A stretch of 64,000 nt of DNA from Oceanospirillales bacterium. Its GTDB lineage: Bacteria; Pseudomonadota; Gammaproteobacteria; Pseudomonadales; Endozoicomonadaceae. The stretch spans positions 59,251-123,250 of the forward strand of contig SIHQ01000016.1 in NCBI GenBank assembly GCA_004762125.1, written 5' to 3'. The notes beneath the pieces were generated by a model, which saw only the letters and a list, made by a program, of their open reading frames with translations, was not told where the DNA came from and ran no database searches. Each line of letters begins with the position of its first letter. The first letter of the stretch is position 1. The position numbers and the translations under genes were made by a program. Below are positions 29,166-38,632 of this stretch, one piece after another.

Positions 29166-29212
29166 TAGATACAAAAAAGTCCCCATTCGGGGACTTTTTT
29201 GGTTTAGGTCAG
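29166..29212. terminator. Bidirectional terminator, copy 2 of a 47-bp direct repeat
   Basis: Identical over 47 bases to 23488-23534 and again placed between convergent genes (epimerase and htpG). Similarity continues with an indel into the stop region (ATTAACC) of the minus-strand gene on each side. Confidence 0.92.
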
Positions 29213-29218
29213 GTTAGA

Positions 29219-31147
29219 TTAACCCGCCATTTCCAGCAGTAACTTGTTCAGACGCTGAACATAGGAAGCCGGATCGTCCAGCTGTCCACCAGCGGCGAGG
29301 TTAGCTTGATCGAATACCACACGGGTTAGATCGGCAAAACGCTCTTCGTCCGCTTCTTTATCAAGACGAGCCACTAAAGGATGCTCAGGGTTGATCTCGA
29401 AAATCGGCTTGGCTTCTGGCATGGCCTGCCCCGCCGCTTCCATGATCTTCCGCATCTGTGCGCCCATGTCATGTTCACCGACAACCACGCAGGCTGGAGA
29501 TTCGGTTAGACGATGAGTGACACGTACTTCATCGACTTCTGCACTGAGGACATTCTGGATGCGCTTCAGGAGATCTTCTTTCTCTTTAGCACTCTCTTCC
29601 AAGGCCTTCTTGTCTTCGTCATCGTCCAGCTTACCCATGTCCAGGTCACCACGAGCGATGTCGGCAAACTGCTTGCCGTCGAATTCGTTCAGGTGTGACA
29701 TCAGCCATTCATCGACTCTGTCGGACAGCAGTAGAACTTCAACACCTTTCTTTCTGAAGACTTCCAGGTGAGGGCTATTGGCGGCAGCGTTAAAGGTTTC
29801 AGCCGTGATGTAGAAGATTTTTTCCTGACCTTCCTTCATACGAGAAACGTAGCTTTCCAGTGTCTGACTCTGTTCCACAGTGTTATTTTCAGTGGTGGCA
29901 AAGCGCAGCAGTTTGGCAACCTTCTCACGGTTAGCGAAATCTTCGGCAGGACCTTCCTTCAGTACCTGACCAAACTCTTTCCAAAACTCGGTGTACTTAT
30001 CTGCTTCCTTCTTGGCCATTTTTTCCAGCATATCCAGCGCACGCTTGGTCAGTGCAGCTTTCATACTATCAACAGCAGGGTCCTTCTGAAGGATCTCACG
30101 GGAAACGTTTAGGGACAGATCGTTGGAATCCACTACACCCTTAATAAAACGCAAGTACATAGGCAGGAACTCTTCAGCCTGGTCCATGATGTAAACGCGT
30201 TGAACGTAGAGCTTCAGGCCTTTCTGCATGTCACGATTATAAAGATCGAAAGGTGCCTTGGCAGGAATAAACAGCAAGCTGTTGTATTCGAGCTTTCCTT
30301 CCACACGATTATGACTCCACTTCATTGGGTCAGTGAAATCGTGGCTGATGTGTTTATAGAATTCGATGTACTCTTCTTCAGAGATTTCAGAACGGGAACG
30401 GGTCCACAGCGCTTTAGCGGTGTTCACGGTTTCCCACTCAGGTGCTTTCTCTTCTTTTTTCTCCCCTTCTTCATCTGCAGAAGGCATCTCGTCCGAGAGT
30501 TCCTTAAGCATCAGAATGGGCATAGAGATATGGTCAGAGTATTTGCGAATAATGTTACGTAGACGCCAGCCGTCAGCGTATTCCATAGCATCTTCTTTCA
30601 GGTGCAGGGTAATACTGGTTCCACGACTTTCTTTTTCGATGTTCTCAATGGTGAATTCGCCGGAACCATCGGACACCCAACGTACAGCGTCTTCAGCATT
30701 AGAGCCGGCTTTACGCGTATCAACGGTAACATTGTCAGAAATGATAAAGGCTGAATAGAAGCCAACACCAAACTGACCAATCAAGTGAGAATCTTTCTTT
30801 TCATCACCGCTCAGGTTGCTCAGAAAATCAGCGGTACCGGATTTAGCGATGGTACCCAGATGAGCAATGACATCTTCGCGACTCATACCAATGCCGTTAT
30901 CAGCGATGGTGATGGTCTTATCTTCTTTATCAAAACTGATACGAATATCTAAATCTGGATCGGTTTGCAGCAGGCTATCGTTATGCAGAGCTTCGAAACG
31001 CAGCTTGTCAGCGGCGTCTGATGCATTTGAAACCAGCTCGCGCAGAAAAATTTCACGGTTAGAGTACAGGGAGTGAATCATCAGGTTCAGAAGCTGCTTT
31101 ACTTCTGTCTGAAAACCCATGGTTTCTTTCTTGGCTTCGACAGTCAT
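29219..31147 (-). CDS. htpG: Hsp90-family chaperone HtpG
   Basis: A 642-residue bacterial Hsp90. The GHKL ATPase domain carries the classical segments [39 protein letters not shown] and [15 protein letters not shown]. The middle domain includes [25 protein letters not shown] with the catalytic arginine, and the C-terminal dimerisation domain is complete. Length is typical (about 630). It is monocistronic, with a heat-shock promoter 47 bases upstream and a shared terminator downstream. Confidence 0.97.
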   Translation of the reverse strand: MTVEAKKETMGFQTEVKQLLNLMIHSLYSNREIFLRELVSNASDAADKLRFEALHNDSLLQTDPDLDIRISFDKEDKTITIADNGIGMSREDVIAHLGTIAKSGTADFLSNLSGDEKKDSHLIGQFGVGFYSAFIISDNVTVDTRKAGSNAEDAVRWVSDGSGEFTIENIEKESRGTSITLHLKEDAMEYADGWRLRNIIRKYSDHISMPILMLKELSDEMPSADEEGEKKEEKAPEWETVNTAKALWTRSRSEISEEEYIEFYKHISHDFTDPMKWSHNRVEGKLEYNSLLFIPAKAPFDLYNRDMQKGLKLYVQRVYIMDQAEEFLPMYLRFIKGVVDSNDLSLNVSREILQKDPAVDSMKAALTKRALDMLEKMAKKEADKYTEFWKEFGQVLKEGPAEDFANREKVAKLLRFATTENNTVEQSQTLESYVSRMKEGQEKIFYITAETFNAAANSPHLEVFRKKGVEVLLLSDRVDEWLMSHLNEFDGKQFADIARGDLDMGKLDDDEDKKALEESAKEKEDLLKRIQNVLSAEVDEVRVTHRLTESPACVVVGEHDMGAQMRKIMEAAGQAMPEAKPIFEINPEHPLVARLDKEADEERFADLTRVVFDQANLAAGGQLDDPASYVQRLNKLLLEMAG

Positions 31148-31193
31148 TGGACCCTCATTCTTTCAATTAGCGGTTAATTGCCTATGACAATGA

Positions 31194-31222
31194 ATATGGG
31201 GTTGGTGAAATGGCTTTCAAGG
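31194..31222 (-). promoter_or_regulatory. Sigma-32 heat-shock promoter of htpG
   Basis: On the minus strand CCTTGAAA (31222-31215) is followed after 13 bases by CCCCATAT (31201-31194). The sigma-32 consensus is CTTGAAA-N11-16-CCCCATNT, so both elements match fully. The -10 is about 47 bases before the ATG. Confidence 0.88.
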
Positions 31223-31285
31223 GGCAACACCTTTTTTTTATCTTTATGGTCTATACTCGATTTCCGAATACATGTCGGAGCCCCT

Positions 31286-32379
31286 ATGAGTCATAGGCAA
31301 GATCGTTTTGGTTGCAGGATATCTCAGCCTTTTGTTTTCGTTTTATTTTTGTTCTTTTCTGACATGTCCTTTGCTGTTGAAGCCACATTTAAGGTTTGGT
31401 TCCTGTAACTCACGCCCGTTCGATTCTTGATAGCGGTTGTCATGACCCAGAATGGGAACATCTTGGTGAAGCAGTATTTCTGTTGTCACTGACAAATGAT
31501 GATTCCGTTCTGGAGATTTTTCATGACAGAGATAGTCGTCGCAATGCAAACAGTGAAACGGCTGTAATCACTCTTTCAGACTCTACAGCTGTCGGGAGTT
31601 ATATTCATACATGGCCAGCTTCAGTTTCGGGAACAAAGCAGAATATGGTTATTCCCGAATCACAAAGATTTGAAACACCAAGACACAATGTTGGAGAGTC
31701 TTTGATACGTCGTACTCGATACGTATATGGAAGTAACTATCATCGACGCCAGGATTTAGATTTATTTCCACTTCAGTTACTTTTAATGCAGCCCCGTGAC
31801 GTGATCACCCCCTTTTTAAGACGGTATCTGGTTAACAGGGAGGCTGCAGAATTGAATAGCCTTCTCATTCCAAAAAGGTCGGACAGAATAGGAATTTCTT
31901 TCTTTTTAGCGCCTCCTCGCTGTGTGACTGACTCTATTTATTATTCAATTACTGAAGGGGTAGTTCCCATAGAGACAGCACCTAATTTGTGGGGGGAGAC
32001 TCATGCGCAGATTTACCAATTTTATTCATCATCATCGAATGGTTATGTCTTACAGGCTGAGATAGCGGTTGGTACCGAAGGGCAATATCAGGATCAGACC
32101 TTATTATTTCATCAGCAATATCCAGGAAATACCCATATTTGGTACACACTGGCCCCTCCACAACAGGATAAGGAAGAAGATCCGTATGTTGTAATGGTGT
32201 CTGCCAGTAGAGGTAGTAGTTCAGGAATTAACGCTGAACGGGTGAAACCAAGATCAGCGCAAGGCATTGGAAGCTATAGCCTTGGGTATGTTCCTGATCC
32301 AACAAAAGTGGCGGTGAATTCCAGTGTGAAACTATCCGTTTACATGCTTCTCACTTTCTTCCAGAGCATGAAGTACTGA
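31286..32379 (+). pseudogene. Secreted hypothetical protein with a frameshift after the signal peptide
   Basis: From the ATG at 31286 one frame encodes a textbook signal peptide (positive start MSHRQDRFGCR, core FVFVLFLFF, cleavage near MSFA-VEA) but stops at 31406-31408. The frame 1 base back opens near 31393 and codes about 327 residues of mature-type sequence (SILDSGCHDPEWEHLGEAVFLLS ... YMLLTFFQSMKY) with no start or signal of its own. The two halves join naturally at about 31390, so a 1-base deletion, or a sequence error, is likely. No slippery site is seen. Family not recognised. The 3' end overlaps the convergent DUF599 gene by 48 bases. Confidence 0.6.
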
Positions 32380-33051
32380 TGAGTGGAATTCACGCCTATA
32401 CAGTACTAAAACAACGGCCATGGTACTGACCATGAAGAGAGCAGGATGAATAAACCAGGCCAGAGTTGCTAGGGAGAAATAATACCCTCTCAGCCCATAG
32501 TTAAAGTGGTTAGCGGCAAGAGTCATGATATGGCCGGATTTATCGGCAAACGCTTTCTGTTCATTCTTTTTACCGCGGACATCCTGCATCAGGGGCGCAC
32601 TGCCTATTAGCACGCAGGTAAAGTTATAAAGCCTGAGGCTCCATGTGAACTCAAAGAAGGTATAGACAAAAATAACCAACATCACCAATACCTTTAACTC
32701 CCACAATTCACGGGTATTCGTACTGACAAAAGGCATCGTGGATAACACACCGACCGCTTCTTCCGATGCTGCAATGCCTGTAATCAGGCCGGCCATAACC
32801 AGTATGCTGGTAGAGGCAAAAAAACTGACAGAAGCTCTGAGGCTGAAAATAAGGCTCGCGTCAGCAACCCGATTATCCCGTCCAAGCAAGCGATACATCC
32901 AGTCCCTGCGGTACAGTGCCAGGCTCCCAGCCAGGCATGGACGGGTCTTTCCTGCATAATAAGAAAAGGTGGTATATCCGAGCCAGAGTACAATCAATGT
33001 CAATAATGCCAGCCAGTCAAGCCATGAAACCACACTCGTCAATTCATTCAT
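32332..33051 (-). CDS. DUF599 membrane protein
   Basis: A 239-residue inner-membrane protein with about four to five helices (LDWLALLTLIVLWLGYTTFSYYA, FFASTSILVMAGLITGIA, LVMLVIFVYTFFEFTWSLRLYNF, YFSLATLAWFIHPALFMVSTM). The motif around FFEFTWSLRLYNFTCVLIGSAP and the AANHFNYGLRGYYF segment are those of DUF599. Function unknown. It converges with, and overlaps, the frameshifted secreted gene. Confidence 0.82.
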   Translation of the reverse strand: MNELTSVVSWLDWLALLTLIVLWLGYTTFSYYAGKTRPCLAGSLALYRRDWMYRLLGRDNRVADASLIFSLRASVSFFASTSILVMAGLITGIAASEEAVGVLSTMPFVSTNTRELWELKVLVMLVIFVYTFFEFTWSLRLYNFTCVLIGSAPLMQDVRGKKNEQKAFADKSGHIMTLAANHFNYGLRGYYFSLATLAWFIHPALFMVSTMAVVLVLYRREFHSSVLHALEESEKHVNG

Positions 33052-33330
33052 TTTTAAACAATTCCCTATGTGTCTGATATCTGGCGAGATGGATTATAAA
33101 TGACAAGCCCTGCCCCCTTTATTATCATTAGCATCCAATGTCGGCTAAAACAAAGGCTAATTTACGTTGCCAAAGATGCTGCTGAGGATATAAGCGGCCT
33201 CTAGCTCAGACTATGCAGTTTCCTGCGCTACAGCAACAGCAGTGCGATTTTTTTCAAATGCATGTTTTCAAACGTATGATTTTTTTAACAGGCTTTGGAG
33301 CAACAAAGCAACTTCAAGGCAGGAGAGTTA

Positions 33331-33738
33331 ATGACAAGTACTCAATATTTGATGGGATGGGCTGTTTATCTGGCTGGCGCTACTGGCTGCCTACTGGCCC
33401 TTATGCTTATTACTAGGCAGTTCGGTCCCAGAATACGTCGCAGCCTTTGGATGATGACCGCTGCCTTGCTCTATACCCCATGGTTTCTGATTCAAGGCTC
33501 AACGCTTTTTACTCCGGCATTGCTGACGTCATTCTGTGATTTCTTATCCGATGGCCCAGAAAGTGCCACAAGAGCAGGCCTGCCCGTGTTGATTACCTCC
33601 GGTGTCGCACTGTTTGCGGGTATTGTTTTACCCGTAAAAAAAACAGCTCCCAAACCCGAAAAGAAGCCTGAAGCTGTCATCAGGAAGAAGCCCCGGCCGA
33701 AACCAGCAACCGGAACCAGAAAAGAACCCACCGTATAA
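33331..33738 (+). CDS. Small inner-membrane protein with a basic Pro/Lys-rich tail
   Basis: A 135-residue protein with three hydrophobic segments (GWAVYLAGATGCLLALMLI, MMTAALLYTPWFLI, AGLPVLITSGVALFAGIVL) and a cytoplasmic-type tail rich in Lys, Pro and Arg (KKTAPKPEKKPEAVIRKK). The ATG at 33331 follows AGGAGA at ideal spacing; a longer frame from 33295 lacks such a site. Comparable small proteins occur in related marine gammaproteobacteria (impression, not checked). Function unknown. Confidence 0.75.
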   Translation: MTSTQYLMGWAVYLAGATGCLLALMLITRQFGPRIRRSLWMMTAALLYTPWFLIQGSTLFTPALLTSFCDFLSDGPESATRAGLPVLITSGVALFAGIVLPVKKTAPKPEKKPEAVIRKKPRPKPATGTRKEPTV

Positions 33739-33862
33739 GTGTATAAACACACGTAATCGAATAGCGAATCAGTCATATTCCTGTCTCAGGTGGGAAGATG
33801 ACTTTTGAATTCGTATGTCTGGGTACATAATTAACTCATGATATGAGTCATGGAAGTGTTTC

Positions 33863-34642
33863 ATGTGTGAATTGCTTGGCATGAGTGCCAATACGCCAAC
33901 TGATATCTGCTTCAGCTTTAGTGGATTGATGCAGAGAGGCGGTAAAACAGGCCCCCACAGTGATGGCTGGGGTATTGCCTTTTATGAAGGTGCGGGACTT
34001 CGCGAGTTTAGGGATCCCTATCCAAGTTACAACTCGGAAATTGCAAAACTGGTCAGGAACTATCCGATTAAGAGTGATATTGTCATCAGTCACATCAGAC
34101 AGGCTAATGCCGGTCGGGTTTGTCTTGAAAATACCCATCCTTTTACCAGAGAGCTCTGGGGAAGAAACTGGACTTTTGCCCATAATGGCCAGTTAAAAGG
34201 TATTAAAAAATACCCTCTTAATCATTATTTGCCTGTAGGTACCACGGACAGCGAATACGCTTTCTGCTGGATGATGGGCAAGATCAGGGAACGTTTCCCC
34301 AAACCTCCTGCCCGACCAGTGACTGTTCAACGGTTTATCTACGATCTGGCAGAGGAGATGCAAGGGCTTGGCGTATTTAATCTACTGTTGACCGATTCAA
34401 AGTATCTTTACTGTTACTGCAGCACAAAACTGAGCTGGATAACCCGCAAGGCACCTTTTGATCAGGCCGTTCTGAAAGACGACTCTGTAACGGTAGATTT
34501 TAAGGAAGTCACAACGGATAAAGATATTGTTTCTGTGATCGCTACCGACCCACTGACTACCAATGAAGACTGGCATGTTATGCAGCCAGGTGAGTACATC
34601 GTTTTTCGAAAAGGTGAAGTGGATTTCAGGCAGGAAGCCTGA
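33863..34642 (+). CDS. yafJ: Class II glutamine amidotransferase, YafJ type
   Basis: A 259-residue Ntn-hydrolase. The nucleophile is Cys2 ([12 protein letters not shown]). [33 protein letters not shown] and FAHNGQLKG are the glutaminase signatures of the YafJ/DUG3 group, which hydrolyse gamma-glutamyl amides. Only the glutaminase domain is present, with no synthase partner nearby. Stand-alone gene ending at a long bidirectional hairpin shared with the K+ channel gene. Confidence 0.9.
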   Translation: MCELLGMSANTPTDICFSFSGLMQRGGKTGPHSDGWGIAFYEGAGLREFRDPYPSYNSEIAKLVRNYPIKSDIVISHIRQANAGRVCLENTHPFTRELWGRNWTFAHNGQLKGIKKYPLNHYLPVGTTDSEYAFCWMMGKIRERFPKPPARPVTVQRFIYDLAEEMQGLGVFNLLLTDSKYLYCYCSTKLSWITRKAPFDQAVLKDDSVTVDFKEVTTDKDIVSVIATDPLTTNEDWHVMQPGEYIVFRKGEVDFRQEA

Positions 34643-34653
34643 TTAGAATTGTT

Positions 34654-34692
34654 ATTCAGTCAGGAAGCTAGCTTTAGCTATCCTGACTGAAT
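34654..34692. terminator. Bidirectional hairpin between yafJ and the K+ channel gene
   Basis: ATTCAGTCAGGA (34654-34665) pairs perfectly over 12 bp with 34681-34692. It lies between two convergent stops (34642 and 34709). The loop contains AGCTAGCTTTAGCT; T-runs are poor. Confidence 0.72.
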
Positions 34693-34708
34693 ACATAAAA
34701 TATTGCGT

Positions 34709-35767
34709 TTAACCTGCCATCTTCTGCCAGTCAATCTCATTACTGTTTATACGTTCTGCAGCCATGTAGTAAATCAGCTGTCCGGCCTTAATTTGTGTAG
34801 AACCTGTCGGATTAAGAGCCAGGTCGTCTCCAGTAATGCTGTCTGCAATACCAAGAGCGAGTGCCTCATGGTGATGCTTCATGACTTCCAGTAAATGGTT
34901 GAAGTGAGTACCGGTAAAATCATCAGGCACTTTAACGCTAAATTGAGTGGGGCCGATCAAGGTGGAAAGCAGTTGTTCCTGTACGCGTGAAGAACCTGGA
35001 TCCTGAGCTGATCTCACCATAAGCTCCATGGAAATACTGGTGTGACACTCTACTTGCGGACAATGGCTCTTTAGCAATTTAGCCATATGTTCGTGTTCAA
35101 ACCAGGCGACAATGTGAGCACTTCGAGTGTTTGTTGCCACAGTGAGGCAGCTGGCTAACGTTTTATCGTCTGTAGATCGATAGATAATGACCCTGTCTGC
35201 GTGTGCAATACTGGCTCGTTGCAACACATCATTGTCTGTCAGGTTTTCTCCCTGAACAAACAGCACCTGATCCGGAAACGGATTTTCCATTTCCTCACTG
35301 GCGCAGAGTACAACCTTTCTATCCTGCCGACGGACATCACCATAAATAAGACGAATCATTCGTGGCGTATGCTCCGGATGCCAGCCCAGAATAACGATGT
35401 GGTGCCTCAGATCGGAAAAATCACCTTTGCCACGCATATTTTTTCTCCATACCTCAACCAGTCCTGACGACAACTTACCCAGAATACCTGCAAATACAAC
35501 GACAGCTCCAGGCATCAACAGTAATGATGCAGCCCATCGACCACCCGACGTTACTGGGCTGTGGTCACCATAACCAACCGTTGTCGCTGTTGTAATAAAG
35601 TAGTAAAACCAAATGTCTGGTTTGATTAACTCCTGCTCACCGGACAGCCACATAAGGCTCCAGCTAATAGAAAAGAGACCCAGAATCAGCACAATTAAAG
35701 CCAGCCAGCTGAGCTTCAACAGGTGACGATTAATATAACGAAGGGTTGTTCTTAACTGATCCACCAT
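34709..35767 (-). CDS. Two-helix potassium channel with RCK/TrkA-N domain
   Basis: A 352-residue protein. The first helix is LSWLALIVLILGLFSISWSLMW, the pore helix and selectivity filter are FITTATTVGYGDHSP, and the second helix is ASLLLMPGAVVVFAGILG. A cytoplasmic RCK domain follows, beginning HHIVILGWHPEHTPRMI (its glycine-rich loop is altered to GWHPEHT) with a typical ADRVIIYRSTDDKTLA. Plausible ligand-gated K+ efflux channel. Neighbouring SPFH and NfeD genes lie 67 bases upstream on the same strand and may be co-transcribed. Confidence 0.88.
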   Translation of the reverse strand: MVDQLRTTLRYINRHLLKLSWLALIVLILGLFSISWSLMWLSGEQELIKPDIWFYYFITTATTVGYGDHSPVTSGGRWAASLLLMPGAVVVFAGILGKLSSGLVEVWRKNMRGKGDFSDLRHHIVILGWHPEHTPRMIRLIYGDVRRQDRKVVLCASEEMENPFPDQVLFVQGENLTDNDVLQRASIAHADRVIIYRSTDDKTLASCLTVATNTRSAHIVAWFEHEHMAKLLKSHCPQVECHTSISMELMVRSAQDPGSSRVQEQLLSTLIGPTQFSVKVPDDFTGTHFNHLLEVMKHHHEALALGIADSITGDDLALNPTGSTQIKAGQLIYYMAAERINSNEIDWQKMAG

Positions 35768-35834
35768 GGCTTCAAAAAGAACCTGTAGTTGTTATCGTGG
35801 ATAATGTTATCAAAGAAATAATTTTGATAACCAT

Positions 35835-36692
35835 CTATTTCAAACTTTGTCCCATCATGCCCTTGATAGCGGCAGGTATATCTGCGGGCAAGACGACTAT
35901 TTTGCTGTTATCTGAACTGGCCAGTTTTTCCAGGGTTCCTACGTATTTTTCACCCAGCAAGTAAGTGACTGGTAAAATATTATCACCCACAGCTTCTGAC
36001 ACCATAGAGATAGCCTGCTTACTGGCATCTGCTAGAACAATCTCGGCTTCAGCACCACGACGGGATGCTTCCAGATGCCCTTCTGCTTCAAGAATTTTTG
36101 CTTGCTTGTCACCTTCTGCTCGGGTGACCGTAGCTCTTCTTGCTCTCTCTGCCGCCGCCTGTTCTTCCATCGCGTGCTGCATAGTGCCAGATGGGTTGAT
36201 GTCCTGAATTTCTACTGACTTCATGACAATACCCCAGTCAGCGATATCATCAGAAATAGAAGACTTCAATTTTGCCTTAATGATTTCCCTTGAGGAAAGC
36301 GCGTCATCGAGAGACATCTCACCGATTATTGATCTTAAAGTCGTCTGAACCAGTGTTTGAATGGCAAAATTGTAATTCTCTACGCCATAAACCGCTTTTT
36401 CAGGGGAAATAATGTTCATATAAGCCACTGCATTGGCAACAATAACGGCGTTATCCCGAGTAATGACCTCTTGTGAAGGAATGTCCAATACAATGTCTTT
36501 GGTGGTTACTTTGTATGACACATCATCAATGAAAGGAATAATAATATTCAGTCCCGGTTGAAGAGTTGTCTGGTATTTGCCAAGGCGCTGAACCACCCAT
36601 TTATACCCTTGAGGTACCAGACGCACGCCTTTTGCGATGGTAATAACAACGAGCAGTAAAACAGCAACTGAAATATACAGACCTGCATTCAT
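35835..36692 (-). CDS. SPFH/band-7 (stomatin-like) membrane protein
   Basis: A 285-residue protein anchored by one N-terminal helix (LYISVAVLLLVVITIAKGV), followed by the SPFH domain (VPQGYKWVVQRLGKYQTTLQPGLNIIIPFID, then TKDIVLDIPSQEVITRDNAVI) and an Ala/Glu-rich coiled coil (EEQAAAERARRATVTRAEGDKQAKILEAEG). It matches slipin/QmcA-type proteins that form membrane microdomain rings. It lies 15 bases downstream of the NfeD gene, the standard partner. Confidence 0.92.
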   Translation of the reverse strand: MNAGLYISVAVLLLVVITIAKGVRLVPQGYKWVVQRLGKYQTTLQPGLNIIIPFIDDVSYKVTTKDIVLDIPSQEVITRDNAVIVANAVAYMNIISPEKAVYGVENYNFAIQTLVQTTLRSIIGEMSLDDALSSREIIKAKLKSSISDDIADWGIVMKSVEIQDINPSGTMQHAMEEQAAAERARRATVTRAEGDKQAKILEAEGHLEASRRGAEAEIVLADASKQAISMVSEAVGDNILPVTYLLGEKYVGTLEKLASSDNSKIVVLPADIPAAIKGMMGQSLK

Positions 36693-36707
36693 AATAATTC
36701 TCCTTAT

Positions 36708-37163
36708 TTATACTTTTGTTACGACTAATGCATTACCGGATAAATCAATAACCCTGACTCTGTCACCTGAGGAAAGAACCTCCTCGAGACAAATAAACTG
36801 CCATTCATCGGATCCGAGAATAGGAGCAGGAAAACGCAAGATTCCTTTTCTTTCACCATTAGGAGCGGACAAGACCTGCCCTACCTCTCCAATGATCGCC
36901 TCTCTGGATAGACCGGCTTTTGTTCTATCAATGGAGAGTGGTTTAAGGTAACGGAACCACAACCAGGTCGTCAAAATGGATAAAATAGTCCAAAGCATTA
37001 CCTGGGTACTAATCGTGATATCCGGAGCAAGAAAAAGGACTCCGCCCACAATGACTGCGGCAACACCAAACCAAAGCGCGACAAAGCTGGGAAGGACGAT
37101 TTCCATCAGTATCAGGAAAATACCGAACACCACCCAGTGCCAGTACACAATATCCAGTTCCAT
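36708..37163 (-). CDS. NfeD-like membrane protein
   Basis: A 151-residue short NfeD. Membrane helices WHWVVFGIFLILMEIVLPSF and FGVAAVIVGGVLFLAPDITISTQVMLWTILSILTTWLWF are followed by a C-terminal OB-fold (AIIGEVGQVLSAPNGERKGILRFPAPILGSDEWQFI, SGDRVRVIDLSGNALVV). NfeD proteins pair with slipins and contribute to membrane stress responses. First gene of the NfeD-SPFH operon. Confidence 0.92.
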   Translation of the reverse strand: MELDIVYWHWVVFGIFLILMEIVLPSFVALWFGVAAVIVGGVLFLAPDITISTQVMLWTILSILTTWLWFRYLKPLSIDRTKAGLSREAIIGEVGQVLSAPNGERKGILRFPAPILGSDEWQFICLEEVLSSGDRVRVIDLSGNALVVTKV

Positions 37164-37267
37164 AATGCTCTATCCCTATAGTTCTCAAATTAACTACATT
37201 CTCGAGCATAGCGGTGAGTACGGCAAGCTACATGAGCAGACATGAGTATTGGAAAATATTTCTCAGT

Positions 37268-37306
37268 AAAAAAAACGCCTGAACTCAAAGAGAACAAGCG
37301 TTTTTT
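37268..37306 (-). terminator. Terminator downstream of cysK
   Basis: An A-run plus ACGC (to about 37278) pairs with GCGTTTTTT (37298-37306), with looser inner pairing. It is A/T-flanked on both sides and may serve both strands, but the cysK stop 30 bases away makes it the cysK terminator. Confidence 0.7.
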
Positions 37307-37335
37307 GTAAAGACTAGAGAACCATCGAGTTGTGG

Positions 37336-38307
37336 TTACTGAACGTTTTCAGAATCACTGAACACGCCATCAAACAGAGGCGTACTCAGATAACGTTCTC
37401 CAGAGTCCGGAAGAATGACAACAATATTTTTACCCAGATTGGCTGGCTGCTCTGCTACTCGAATCGCTGCGGCTACTGCAGCACCACCGGAAATACCCGC
37501 CAGAATGCCTTCCTGCCGCATCAATTTATGAGCCATAGCAATGGCATCTTCGTTTGAAACCTGTTCAACCTGATCCACCAGAGTTAGGTCAAGGTTTCCT
37601 GGAATAAAGCCGGCACCAATGCCTTGAATCTTGTGTGGCGCTGGTTTTACTTCTTCGCCTGCGATGGTTTGGCTGATGATGGGTGAAGCTTCAGGCTCTA
37701 CGGCAACAGAGGTAATTTTTTTGCCCTGAATTTTTTTCAGATAACGGGATACACCGGTAATCGTTCCACCTGTGCCGACACCTGCGACAAACACATCAAC
37801 TTTACCTTCCAGAGCATTCCAGATTTCCGGGCCAGTGGTTTCTTCGTGAATTCTCGGGTTGGCCGGGTTTTCAAACTGTTGCAATAACAGGTATCTCTCG
37901 GGGTCGGTCTCAACCAGTTCTTTCGCTTTAGCAATGGCGCCCGGCATACCTTTAGCCGGCTCAGTCAAAATCAACTTGGCGCCCAACGCTTTTAGAACTT
38001 TTCGACGTTCCAGGCTCATGGAGGCTGGCATGGTCAGTGTCAGAGGAATACCTTTGGATGCAGCAACAAAAGCCAGTGCAATACCCGTATTACCGCTGGT
38101 GGGCTCGATCAGTTCAACACCCTTTTTCAGTTTCCCAGAAGCCTCGGCATCCCAAATCATGCTGGCACCAATACGACACTTAACACTGTTAGCCGGATTA
38201 CGTGATTCCATCTTTACGAAGATATTATGACCGCCGGCAAGACGATTCAGTTTGACCAAAGGCGTATTGCCAATAGACTGGGAGTTATCTTGAAAGATCT
38301 GGGTCAT
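37336..38307 (-). CDS. cysK: Cysteine synthase A (O-acetylserine sulfhydrylase)
   Basis: A 323-residue PLP enzyme that makes cysteine from O-acetylserine and sulfide. The PLP lysine is in [15 protein letters not shown]; the substrate loop is [12 protein letters not shown]; the phosphate loop is [15 protein letters not shown]. The C-terminus has [11 protein letters not shown] and [15 protein letters not shown]. An upstream in-frame ATG (38337) exists, but the ATG at 38307 has an AGGA site and the family N-terminus ([16 protein letters not shown]). The final residues, SENVQ, are not the CysE-mimicking or CysE-binding type of motif. Confidence 0.95.
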   Translation of the reverse strand: MTQIFQDNSQSIGNTPLVKLNRLAGGHNIFVKMESRNPANSVKCRIGASMIWDAEASGKLKKGVELIEPTSGNTGIALAFVAASKGIPLTLTMPASMSLERRKVLKALGAKLILTEPAKGMPGAIAKAKELVETDPERYLLLQQFENPANPRIHEETTGPEIWNALEGKVDVFVAGVGTGGTITGVSRYLKKIQGKKITSVAVEPEASPIISQTIAGEEVKPAPHKIQGIGAGFIPGNLDLTLVDQVEQVSNEDAIAMAHKLMRQEGILAGISGGAAVAAAIRVAEQPANLGKNIVVILPDSGERYLSTPLFDGVFSDSENVQ

Positions 38308-38632
38308 AGGTATCCTGTTAAAAACGTGTTTAGGCATCGAGGATGCAGGTTACAGTATCAGACTCTAAACAATTCTGAATTCACGTAAAAATAACTAAAT
38401 AGCATTTTTTTATATCAGAATGAAATATGTAGTGAGATACAGCCGATATAAAAAAGAAATCTTGTCATTTTTAGCGAATTCGTCGTAAACCCTCGCCCAA
38501 TCGGGCGGGGATATAAGACGGGGAGTGTCATCGCGTTTACGCTCATACGAAACATTCTATTTATGTGGTAAATGAACGTATAAAGTGTGGAACCAGACCG
38601 GATACTGAAGGTTCTAGTCTGACTCTATAGAT
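38308..38632. other. Intergenic region upstream of cysK with a GC-rich hairpin
   Basis: No gene is apparent. It should hold the cysK promoter (minus). The striking feature is a hairpin at 38491-38510: CCTCGCCC and GGGCGGGG around AATC, followed by ATATAAGACGGGG. This resembles the 3' hairpin of IS200/IS605 (TnpB) elements, but no transposase gene is nearby. Confidence 0.4.

Noticed and set aside
31178..31408. Longer open frame upstream of the frameshifted secreted gene
   Set aside because: Only the part from the ATG at 31286 forms a signal peptide; the upstream part overlaps the htpG promoter.
36982..37306. Second promoter-like hairpins near the NfeD start
   Set aside because: The only convincing structure is the cysK terminator; other pairings are short and A/T-driven.
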